Assembly: GCA_017613485.1 (NCBI GenBank)
Contig: JAGADS010000009.1
Coordinates: forward strand, 1 to 38,128
DNA length: 38,128 nucleotides
Source of the DNA: Treponema sp.
GTDB taxonomy: Bacteria; Spirochaetota; Spirochaetia; Treponematales; Treponemataceae
Direction: 5' to 3'
The notes under the pieces are model-generated. The model did no database searches. It worked only from the letters and a program-made list of their open reading frames with translations, and was not told the DNA's origin. Position numbers and translations under genes: made by a program. Shown here one piece after another: positions 18,084 through 25,051 of the stretch (positions are counted from its first letter, which is position 1; each line of letters starts with the position of its first letter).

Positions 18084-19379
18084 ATGAATAATTCCGCAGC
18101 AGCTTTTTTGGAAAAGCATAATTTCCCGCTGAATTTTGACATGAATCCGATTGTAGATTCCCTTTTGTATGACATGCATGAGGGACTATCAGGCCGCAAA
18201 GCCGGTCAGGACATGATAAAGACATTCTGTGTTCCACCTGAAAGAAAACTGGCAGGAGAAAGCGTTATAGTAATAGATGCAGGCGGTACCAATTTCCGCT
18301 CATGTTTAGTAACCTTTGATCAGGCAGGTCAGCCGGTCATAGATTTCATGGAAAAAACAAAAATGCCTGGTATTGAGAGGGAACTCTCCCGTAAGGAATT
18401 TTTTGATCAGTTCGCCGTCAATCTTGAGCATCTTAAGGATAAATCTTCAAATATAGGTTTCTGCTTTTCATATCCAATGACCATAACCGAAGAGGGAGAC
18501 GGAATTCTCCTGGGATTCTCAAAGGAAATCAAGGCACCTGAGGTAGTCGGCTGCCACATCGGAAAAGAGCTTTCCAAGGCACTTTCTGAGCACGGATGGA
18601 CAAAAAAAGTAAAAATTTCCCTGCTGAATGATACTGTTGCCGCACTTTTGGCTGGTGCTGCATGTCCTGAAGAGGGAAACCGCTATTCATCATACATAGG
18701 CTTCATACTTGGAACAGGAATGAATGCAGCATATATTCAGGACACAGACAACGCATATCCTGGGCTTAAAAAACAGATTATCGTCTGTGAGAGCGGTAAA
18801 TTTGACAGGGCACCGCGTTCTGACTTTGATATTTCTTTTGACAAGAAAAGCGTAAAACCTGGTACCGGGCTTCTTGAGAAACAGTGTTCAGGAGCCTACC
18901 TTGGACCTGTCGCACATGAATTGATACAGGAAGCCGTAAAAGAGGGACTTTTCAGCAAAAAATTCTCTGATTCGCTCTCCAAAATTGAAAGCCTTACTCT
19001 GATTGAAATTGATTCTTTCCTTCATGCTCCATACCGCACAGCCTCTGTTCTTGGTGCAAAAGCCGCAGAATCTGCTACCGTAGAAGATTATGACCTTCTT
19101 CATCAGCTTCTGGATGCCGTAGTTGACCGTTCTGCACGTTTGGCCGCATCAATTCTTACTGCATGTGTCATAAAGTCTGGTAAAGGTAAAAATGCAACTG
19201 AGCCAGTCTGTATTCTCTGCGATGGTACAACATTCTACAAGACACATAAAATTGCAGTCCGTGTTCAGGCTTATCTTGAAGAGCTTCTTTTGAGACAAAG
19301 AGGGCTTTTCTACGAGATTATCAGTCGTGACAACGACATAACATTAGGAACAGCAATCGGCGGATTGATGGAAAAATAA
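18084..19379 (+). CDS. hxk: hexokinase
   Basis: Phosphorylates hexoses with ATP at the entry to glycolysis. This is the eukaryote-like hexokinase family that spirochaetes use rather than an ROK glucokinase. Visible motifs are the phosphate-1 loop DAGGTNFRS at about 65-73, the sugar-binding region FCFSYPMT, SLLNDTVAALLAG with the catalytic Asp, GFILGTGMNAAY (phosphate 2), and a C-terminal adenosine region ending LGTAIGGLMEK. The start is ATG 18084, seven bases after AGGAG (18072-18076); an in-frame TTG at 18057 would lie upstream of the predicted transcript start. 431 aa is near the usual length. Single-gene transcription from its own promoter is likely, although no clear terminator separates it from the flagellar genes. 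Confidence 0.92.
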   Translation: MNNSAAAFLEKHNFPLNFDMNPIVDSLLYDMHEGLSGRKAGQDMIKTFCVPPERKLAGESVIVIDAGGTNFRSCLVTFDQAGQPVIDFMEKTKMPGIERELSRKEFFDQFAVNLEHLKDKSSNIGFCFSYPMTITEEGDGILLGFSKEIKAPEVVGCHIGKELSKALSEHGWTKKVKISLLNDTVAALLAGAACPEEGNRYSSYIGFILGTGMNAAYIQDTDNAYPGLKKQIIVCESGKFDRAPRSDFDISFDKKSVKPGTGLLEKQCSGAYLGPVAHELIQEAVKEGLFSKKFSDSLSKIESLTLIEIDSFLHAPYRTASVLGAKAAESATVEDYDLLHQLLDAVVDRSARLAASILTACVIKSGKGKNATEPVCILCDGTTFYKTHKIAVRVQAYLEELLLRQRGLFYEIISRDNDITLGTAIGGLMEK

Positions 19380-19407
19380 ACAAAAAAGGGTTTTATACGG
19401 AAAAAAG

Positions 19408-19435
19408 TTAACAAACCGTTGCAAAATCCGATAAT
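19408..19435 (+). promoter_or_regulatory. candidate promoter for flbB-fliK-flgD-flgE
   Basis: TTAACA (19408-19413), 16-bp spacer, GATAAT (19430-19435). This reads as a housekeeping promoter. The overlapping TCCGATAA (19427-19434) resembles a sigma-28 -10 box, but no matching TAAA-type -35 is present. The predicted leader is about 60 bases. Confidence 0.45.
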
Positions 19436-19450
19436 CTAAAAAACAGAGCC

Positions 19451-19477
19451 ACTTTCAGATTTTTTTTAACTGAAAGT
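19451..19477 (+). promoter_or_regulatory. perfect 8-bp inverted repeat in the flbB leader
   Basis: ACTTTCAG (19451-19458) and CTGAAAGT (19470-19477) around an 11-base, T-rich loop. It lies between the candidate promoter and the AAGGGG SD of flbB. There is no T-tract after it, so it is not a standard terminator of the hexokinase gene; an operator or RNA hairpin is possible. Confidence 0.5.
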
Positions 19478-19501
19478 ACTCTACAGTAAAGGGGAATAAC
19501 T

Positions 19502-20152
19502 GTGGCAAGAGGCAAAGTTCTTGGAAAGTCGATTTTACTCATAATTTTAATAATCATTATAGTTTTTTTAGGGCTCATGTGGTTTGATTACCTTGGTATC
19601 ATTCAGGCGAAGAAATGGTTCGCTCCTATTTACCGTCTTTTCGGACTGCAGCCCCAGACAACAAGCATTCCATCATCACCGAATGACCTGGAAGAGGAAG
19701 ACCTTGACAATGCACGCTGGGCAAAACGTCTTGAGGCTCTTGACGTAAGGTCAGAAGAACTAGACAAAAGAGAAGCTGATATTGAGGCCGGAGAGGAAAA
19801 TAACGCTCAGATTGCTCAGGAACTTGAAGATCAGAAAAAAGCTCAGGAAGAAAGAGAAAAAACATTTAACAATGAAGTGAAAAAGTACGATAGTAGAATG
19901 GTAAACATCGTGCAAATTGTTGAGAACCTGAGAGGAATGCAGCCGAAAAATGCAGTTGACATTCTTCTGAAAATGGACGATCAGGATATCATTGATGTTC
20001 TGAGAAAAGAAAAAGAAAGTGCAGGTGCTCAATCATTGGGGTCATATTGGCTGTCTTTGATGGTTGATAACGGCAATGCAGAACGTGCTGCTGAAATTCA
20101 ACGTAAGATGACTAATAAACCTCTATCCATCGACGAAGACGAAGAAGAGTAA
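19502..20152 (+). CDS. flbB: periplasmic flagellar collar protein FlbB
   Basis: 216 aa. A basic N-terminus precedes one membrane helix (about residues 9-28), then a Pro/Ser linker, a long charged coiled coil (about 65-130, heptads such as LDKREADIEAGEENN), and a C-terminal MotE/MgtE-N-like helical domain (LRGMQPKNAVDILLKM...IIDVLRKE). The tail is acidic. This architecture and the position before fliK-flgD-flgE match spirochaete FlbB. In Borrelia, FlbB is a basal component of the periplasmic collar that surrounds the motor and helps stator assembly. The start is GTG at 19502, seven bases after AAGGGG. Neighbours that usually precede it in spirochaetes (fliI, fliJ) are absent; hexokinase is there instead. 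Confidence 0.82.
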   Translation: MARGKVLGKSILLIILIIIIVFLGLMWFDYLGIIQAKKWFAPIYRLFGLQPQTTSIPSSPNDLEEEDLDNARWAKRLEALDVRSEELDKREADIEAGEENNAQIAQELEDQKKAQEEREKTFNNEVKKYDSRMVNIVQIVENLRGMQPKNAVDILLKMDDQDIIDVLRKEKESAGAQSLGSYWLSLMVDNGNAERAAEIQRKMTNKPLSIDEDEEE

Positions 20153-20158
20153 ATCGTT

Positions 20159-20199
20159 CGCTGGTAATGCAAGGTGTTTAGCCGGAGGTATTACCAGTG
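20159..20199 (+). promoter_or_regulatory. hairpin enclosing the fliK ribosome-binding site and start codon
   Basis: CTGGTAAT (20161-20168) is perfectly complementary to ATTACCAG (20190-20197), and the stem can extend outward by a G-U and a C-G pair to 20159/20199. The GTG start codon (20197-20199) lies inside the stem while GGAGG (20184-20188) lies in the 21-base loop. Translational control of fliK is inferred. Confidence 0.6.
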
Positions 20200-21543
20200 C
20201 AGTACTTAAAAGTTCAGTACGCAAGGACAGATGTCCTGGCAAAAACAACAGAGACTTACACAAAAGAAAGCAAGTCTTCCTCTAATTCATTCCAATCGAT
20301 TTTAAACTCATTGCAATCTCAGACAAACAACAATAAAATTGATTCAAAACAGACTTCTTTCCAAAAAGAAAATTCAACAGATGCAAATATTAATTCAAGC
20401 GTCTCAAAGGAAGAGAAGAGAGAAGACAACAAAAAAGATATACCTCAGATAAGTATTAAAAAAGAAAAAGCTCAGGGAAAGGAAGTAGAAGAACCTGTTC
20501 AGGTTGAGACTGAAAATAACCATGTTTACATGCTTATAGATCTTTCTGCCTCTGAGATTGATAATTCTGATCCGTTGAAAAACCTTGCTCTTGATGAAGA
20601 AAACAATAATATAGAATTTATAAGCGATTCCTCCTTAGAAAGTGTCACAGAGCAATTAGCACCAGAATCCACTGAACTTGAAGAAATGGCTTCTGAAATT
20701 GCTGCAAATTCTAGTACAGAAATTGTTAATCCAAAGCAAACATCTGAAGAAAAAGCAATAGCTCCTTCTGAGATGGCAGTAGAAAATGAACCAATTACTC
20801 CTAAGGATAATTTTAAGGAAAATTCTGAAATAAAATTTGCTAAGAATTCTTTTGGAAAAACTGAAAAAAGCGATACAGTATCAGACAATAAAAAGGTTTT
20901 TACTGTTTTTGACGAAAGAACTGTTCCAGCACAAGAAGAAGAAAAGAAAGTAATAAGTGAAGTAAAGAATCTGAAAGGAAGCTCAGAACAACATCAAAAT
21001 ACACAGGCTTCGATGATTTCTGAAAACATTAATGCCAATATCCTTTCAACAAATGATCAGAGTGCATCGGCAACCGGCTCAACATTCCAGCAAATGCTTT
21101 CACAACAAATTCAGCAGAATGCACCTGAATTTGCAAAAGCAGGCACAATCATCCTAAAGGATCAGAATTCAGGCTCAATTAACATGGTTTTAAGGCCGGA
21201 AAGCCTAGGAAATGTTAAGATTAGCCTTCAGTTAACCGATAAAAATATTAGTGGACATATTATTGTGCAAAGCAAGGAAGCAATGGAGGCTTTCAAGGAA
21301 AATCTTGATCTACTGCGTCATTCATTCCAGGAAAATGGTTTTGAAAATGCACAGTTGAGTCTTTCTCTTGCAGATTCATCTTCCGAGAATCAGTTTGCAC
21401 AGAATCAAAGCGGTAATGACGGTCAGCTTGTTGCAGGCCGTGCATATAAGGAATATGGTCAGTCTGGAGAAGAAAATATTACTTCTACAGATTCAAGTCA
21501 GTACAGTTCCTCAGGCGAATATCAGATTGATGTAGTAGCGTAG
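20197..21543 (+). CDS. fliK: flagellar hook-length control protein FliK (Tap1 type)
   Basis: Secreted ruler that sets hook length and switches the export apparatus to late substrates. 448 aa. The first 310 residues are low-complexity, rich in Ser, Asn, Gln, Glu and Lys, and poorly conserved, as usual for FliK rulers. A Flg_hook C-terminal domain lies at about 316-392, with the hallmark LRPESLGNVKISLQL and later KENLDLLRHSFQENGF. The start is the GTG at 20197, eight bases after GGAGG; there is no ATG at a suitable place. It follows flbB by 44 bases containing the hairpin described separately and precedes flgD by 16 bases. The identification rests on the C-terminal domain and gene order. Confidence 0.85.
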   Translation: MQYLKVQYARTDVLAKTTETYTKESKSSSNSFQSILNSLQSQTNNNKIDSKQTSFQKENSTDANINSSVSKEEKREDNKKDIPQISIKKEKAQGKEVEEPVQVETENNHVYMLIDLSASEIDNSDPLKNLALDEENNNIEFISDSSLESVTEQLAPESTELEEMASEIAANSSTEIVNPKQTSEEKAIAPSEMAVENEPITPKDNFKENSEIKFAKNSFGKTEKSDTVSDNKKVFTVFDERTVPAQEEEKKVISEVKNLKGSSEQHQNTQASMISENINANILSTNDQSASATGSTFQQMLSQQIQQNAPEFAKAGTIILKDQNSGSINMVLRPESLGNVKISLQLTDKNISGHIIVQSKEAMEAFKENLDLLRHSFQENGFENAQLSLSLADSSSENQFAQNQSGNDGQLVAGRAYKEYGQSGEENITSTDSSQYSSSGEYQIDVVA

Positions 21544-21559
21544 GAACAGGAGTGTTAAA

Positions 21560-22012
21560 ATGGCAGAAGGTGTTAACTTAAACACACAGATGAGTGCCCA
21601 GGAAATCGCAAAACTTCAAATGGAAGTGGACACTTACAACAAGTCACTGGTAGTAGATGGAAAGACTACCACTCAGTCGTTGGGCAAGGATGACTTCTTA
21701 AAACTCTTGATAGTGCAGATGCAGAATCAAGATCCGACAGATCCAATGGACAATACAGAATTTATTGCCCAGATGGCACAGTTCTCTACATTGGAACAGA
21801 TGACAAACTTGAATTCAAGCTTTGAGCAGGTGAGTTCAATCATGACATCAAACAGTGCGGTCGGAACATTGGGAAAAACAGTACAGATTGATTTAGGCGA
21901 CACAACAACAGCTGGTGTCGTACAGGCAGTTACTTACGGCAACAACCCACAGGTTCGCGTAGGCAACATGTATTATGATTTGAATAAAATTACAGCCGTT
22001 TACGGCAATTAG
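21560..22012 (+). CDS. flgD: flagellar hook-capping protein FlgD
   Basis: Scaffold that sits at the growing hook tip and guides FlgE assembly; exported by the flagellar type III system and later discarded. 150 aa, the short form that has only the conserved N-terminal region. Signature segments are [38 protein letters not shown] and the following NLNSS helix. The C-terminal Ig/tudor-like part of enterobacterial FlgD is reduced to [14 protein letters not shown]...[17 protein letters not shown] (21547-21551) precedes the ATG. It is 17 bases upstream of flgE. Confidence 0.92.
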   Translation: MAEGVNLNTQMSAQEIAKLQMEVDTYNKSLVVDGKTTTQSLGKDDFLKLLIVQMQNQDPTDPMDNTEFIAQMAQFSTLEQMTNLNSSFEQVSSIMTSNSAVGTLGKTVQIDLGDTTTAGVVQAVTYGNNPQVRVGNMYYDLNKITAVYGN

Positions 22013-22029
22013 TTAAAGAGGGTAGCGAT

Positions 22030-23412
22030 ATGATGAGATCACTTTATTCTGGAGTAAGCGGCTTACAGAATCATCAGACAAGAATGGACGTTATTGGAAA
22101 CAACATTTCCAATGTTAATACTTACGGTTTTAAAAAAGGCCGTGTTGACTTTCAGGACATGATCAGTCAGCAGATTAGCGGTGCATCAAGACCTGGAGAG
22201 GAAGTAGGTGGTGTAAACCCGAAGGAAGTTGGACTCGGTATGAGCATTGCTTCAATCGATACAATTTTTACTCAGGGTACATTGCAGTCAACAGGTGTAT
22301 CAACTGATATTGCAATTCAGGGTAACGGTTTCTTCGTACTTAAAGACGGGGAGGAAACTTTCTACACAAGGGCTGGTGTCTTTGGTGTAGATGCAAACGG
22401 TACACTTGTAAATCCTGGTAACGGTCTTAGAGTTCAAGGATGGATGGCAGATGCAGAAGGTTTTGTTCAGACTTCAGCATCAACAACTGATCTTGTAATT
22501 CCTGTAGGTCAGAAAGATCCTGCACGTGCAACAGAAACAGTACGCTATCTTTGTAACCTTGATAAGAACATGCCTATAATTCCTGATAATCCAACAGAAG
22601 AGCAGATTCGTCAGGGAACATGGCAGACAGAAATTGATATCTACGATTCTTATGGAAACAAGCATCAGCTTCAGATGAATTTCCAGAAGGTACGTGATAA
22701 TCCAAACCAGTGGACAGTATCCATTACAGTTGATCCTGCTGCAGAAGTTCCAACTGAAACTAGAGCAGGACTTAACACAACTGATGGCATGTCTAATGTG
22801 TATACTTTGAACTTTGACAACATGGGTGCATTGGCCTCTGTAGTTGACAGTGCAGGAAACGTTTCAAACACCGAAGGTAATATTGTTCTTCAGGCTTCAT
22901 ACAATGTTCCTGACAGCAACCCAGATGCACAGGGAAATCCATATCGTCAGACATTCAATCTTGATCTTGGAACAATAGGTTCATTTGAAAATACAATTAC
23001 ACAGGATGCTTCTAAGAGCACAACCAAGGCATATTTCCAGGACGGCTATACCTTGGGATATCTTGACAACTTCAGCATCGATCAGAACGGTATAATTACC
23101 GGTGTATATTCAAACGGTTCTACAAGAACTATCGGACAGATTGCAATGGCAAGTTTCGTAAACCAGGGCGGTCTTGAAAAGAAAGGCGACAACACATACG
23201 CAGAGTCAATCAACTCAGGTATGGCAAACATTGGTGAAGCACGTACAGCTGGAAAAGGTAGCTTTAAGGCTGGAACTCTTGAAATGTCAAACGTCGACCT
23301 TGCAGAACAGCTCACCGACATGATTGTCACACAGCGTGGATTTGAATCAAACGCTAAGACAATTCAGACAGGTGATTCAATGCTTGAGACAATTATTAAC
23401 CTGAAGCGTTAA
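22030..23412 (+). CDS. flgE: flagellar hook protein FlgE with spirochaete cross-link residues
   Basis: 460 aa. The N-terminal rod-hook motif [35 protein letters not shown] block, the middle D1/D2 domains and the C-terminal [18 protein letters not shown]...[14 protein letters not shown] coiled region are complete. Lys 162 (in VGQKDPARA) and Cys 175 (in RYLCNLDKN) are 13 residues apart. This is the spacing of Lys165 and Cys178 that form the self-catalysed lysinoalanine cross-link between hook subunits in T. denticola. The hook is therefore probably covalently cross-linked. GAGGG precedes the ATG. It is the last gene of the operon before a terminator; the flbD-motA-motB genes that often follow in spirochaetes are not here. 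Confidence 0.94.
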   Translation: MMRSLYSGVSGLQNHQTRMDVIGNNISNVNTYGFKKGRVDFQDMISQQISGASRPGEEVGGVNPKEVGLGMSIASIDTIFTQGTLQSTGVSTDIAIQGNGFFVLKDGEETFYTRAGVFGVDANGTLVNPGNGLRVQGWMADAEGFVQTSASTTDLVIPVGQKDPARATETVRYLCNLDKNMPIIPDNPTEEQIRQGTWQTEIDIYDSYGNKHQLQMNFQKVRDNPNQWTVSITVDPAAEVPTETRAGLNTTDGMSNVYTLNFDNMGALASVVDSAGNVSNTEGNIVLQASYNVPDSNPDAQGNPYRQTFNLDLGTIGSFENTITQDASKSTTKAYFQDGYTLGYLDNFSIDQNGIITGVYSNGSTRTIGQIAMASFVNQGGLEKKGDNTYAESINSGMANIGEARTAGKGSFKAGTLEMSNVDLAEQLTDMIVTQRGFESNAKTIQTGDSMLETIINLKR

Positions 23413-23433
23413 TAATAAAATGCCCTTGATGTG

Positions 23434-23456
23434 ATTACAGCAGAGGGGGCTGTAAT
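23434..23456 (+). other. inverted repeat after flgE
   Basis: ATTACAGC (23434-23441) and GCTGTAAT (23449-23456) around a G-rich 7-base loop, 22 bases after the flgE stop. No T-tract follows, so it may be a transcript-stabilising 3' hairpin rather than the terminator itself. Confidence 0.45.
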
Positions 23457-23517
23457 ATTTCCGTTAAATTGCGATAAGTAACGGATTGTCTTTTATAGTA
23501 ACACTCCATTTCCTTAA

Positions 23518-23555
23518 GGCCGGATAAGTTAACAGCTTGTCCGGTCTTTTTATTT
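23518..23555 (+). terminator. rho-independent terminator of the flagellar operon
   Basis: An 11-bp stem (GGCCGGATAAG, 23518-23528, with CTTGTCCGGTC, 23536-23546, two G-U pairs) and a 7-base loop, followed directly by TTTTTATTT. It is on the right strand and about 105 bases after flgE. Confidence 0.85.
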
Positions 23556-23560
23556 CCCTT

Positions 23561-23617
23561 TGAAGCAACGCCCATTACAATCCCCATGGCTATGCAGTTC
23601 GTAATATAAGTCGATCC
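23561..23617 (-). repeat. relic partial copy of the rodA 3' end
   Basis: 57 bp matching 23750-23806, inside rodA, at 52 positions by eye, 189 bp apart and in the same orientation. Translated on the minus strand it reads GSTYITNCIAMGIVMGVAS, compared with GSAYITNCIAMGLVMSVAS in RodA. It lies just beyond the flagellar terminator with no start or complete gene, so it looks like a decayed tandem duplication. Confidence 0.85.
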
Positions 23618-23713
23618 ACACCATAACATCTTACTGACTATAATATAGATTCTGTCTACTTAAATATTTGTTATTTACCTCTTTTTCCTCAGTTTCATAT
23701 AGTCAAACAACTA

Positions 23714-25051
23714 TTACAGAGAGTTCATGATACTGAAATCAAGTTTTCTTGAGGCAACGCTCATTACAAGCCCCATGGCTATGCAGTTCGTAATATAAGC
23801 AGATCCTCCATAGGAAACAAAAGGCAATGGAATTCCCATTACAGGAAACAAACCTATATCCATTCCAATATTTACAAGAAAGTGAAAAAATATCATCCCT
23901 AGTATTCCGGAACATATGTAAGAACCGAACACGTTGCTTGTACTTCGGGCTGCAATAACAATACGCAGTAAAATTACAAGAAAACAGATAAAAACAATGA
24001 GGCCGCCTATAAAACCAATCTCCTCAGAAATTATGCTGAATATAAAGTCGGTACTCTGTTCAGGAACGAATTTCAAGTGGCTCTGCTCACCCATTTTAAA
24101 TCCCTGCCCGAACATACCACCTGAACCGATGGCTATTTTTGCACCAGTTACGTTATAACCTGCCCCAGTGGTATCATAGTCAGATTTTAGATATACAAGA
24201 AGCCTGTCCCTCTGATATTTATGATTTTCCTTTCTCATTAATTTGAATCCGCTTAATCCGACGACATAGGCTATCAGAAGAATCGAACAGACATATACTA
24301 TCCAGTAAAAATACTTTTTTTTGGTTAAACGATAGCCTATCAGAGAAAGAATAATTGTAACAATCAGTGTAATAGATATAACAATTACGGCTGTTTTATT
24401 TGTAAGAATCGAAATTATAAAAACTGGCCTTTGCAGTATAAATTGCTGCCATAGAGGAACAAGGACGAAAAAGATAACCAGGATTCCTGTACCTAAAACA
24501 GCCATAATATAACGAAGCGGAATATCAGCAATAAAGCACATTATTATAAAAATGGGAAAATATACTAAAGCTGTTCCTAAATCCGGTTGAAGCAAAATCA
24601 AGGCTATCGGAACTAAAGTAAATGCCAGTGCCATAAAAAATCTTCTAAGCTGATTTTCTTTCTCAGATCGCTCAAGATACCATGCAAGGAATATGATGAA
24701 CATGATTTTTCCAGGTTCTGACGGCTGAATTCCAAGACCATAGAATCCAAGCCAGCTTCTTGCACTGTTGACAGTTTTTCCAAATAATCTTGTGGCAATC
24801 AATGAAACAACTAAAACAATTCCTATGGGAAGAGCATAACGCTTAAACAGACGGTAATCGAATATTGCGGCTGCAACCATTAAAACCAGGCCAGTTGCAC
24901 ACCAGACAGCCTGTTTTCTATAGTCAGAGTTCTGAAGGATTCCATTGGAATCAATGGCTGAGGAATAAATAAATGCCACGCCCATAGTACTGAGAATGAC
25001 AACACACACTAAAATAAAATAATCAAATCGTTGAAAAAAATTTACTTTCAT
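23714..25051 (-). CDS. rodA: SEDS peptidoglycan glycosyltransferase RodA
   Basis: Membrane enzyme that polymerises glycan strands from lipid II together with PBP2 in the elongasome. About ten hydrophobic segments are visible. The catalytic-Asp motif is LQPDLGTAL and the C-terminal signature GIPLPFVSYGGSAYITNCIAMGLV is complete. At 445 aa it is longer than the roughly 370 aa of E. coli RodA. The excess sits in the middle, where two additional hydrophobic stretches (around TAVIVISITLIVTIILSL and YFYWIVYVCSILLIAYVV) flank the charged RLTKKK. The ATG overlaps the PBP2 stop by one base. It is the last gene of the shape operon; a duplicate of its 3' end follows downstream. Confidence 0.93.
   Translation of the reverse strand: MKVNFFQRFDYFILVCVVILSTMGVAFIYSSAIDSNGILQNSDYRKQAVWCATGLVLMVAAAIFDYRLFKRYALPIGIVLVVSLIATRLFGKTVNSARSWLGFYGLGIQPSEPGKIMFIIFLAWYLERSEKENQLRRFFMALAFTLVPIALILLQPDLGTALVYFPIFIIMCFIADIPLRYIMAVLGTGILVIFFVLVPLWQQFILQRPVFIISILTNKTAVIVISITLIVTIILSLIGYRLTKKKYFYWIVYVCSILLIAYVVGLSGFKLMRKENHKYQRDRLLVYLKSDYDTTGAGYNVTGAKIAIGSGGMFGQGFKMGEQSHLKFVPEQSTDFIFSIISEEIGFIGGLIVFICFLVILLRIVIAARSTSNVFGSYICSGILGMIFFHFLVNIGMDIGLFPVMGIPLPFVSYGGSAYITNCIAMGLVMSVASRKLDFSIMNSL
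23750..23806 (-). repeat. rodA segment duplicated downstream
   Basis: The source copy of the 57-bp direct repeat at 23561-23617. It encodes the conserved C-terminal SEDS motif of rodA. Confidence 0.85.

Noticed and set aside
18007..18237. N-terminal extension of the helicase to about 753 aa
   Set aside because: It runs antisense through the hexokinase start and promoters, has no helicase-like sequence, and homology begins at LNPEQYRAV.
19409..19434. Sigma-28 promoter for the flagellar genes
   Set aside because: The TCCGATAA -10 fits but no TAAA-type -35 lies at the right distance; a housekeeping promoter at 19408-19435 fits better.
23435..23629. A 64-codon minus-strand gene after rodA
   Set aside because: Only its first part matches a protein, and that part is a duplicate of the rodA tail; the rest runs through the flagellar terminator hairpin.
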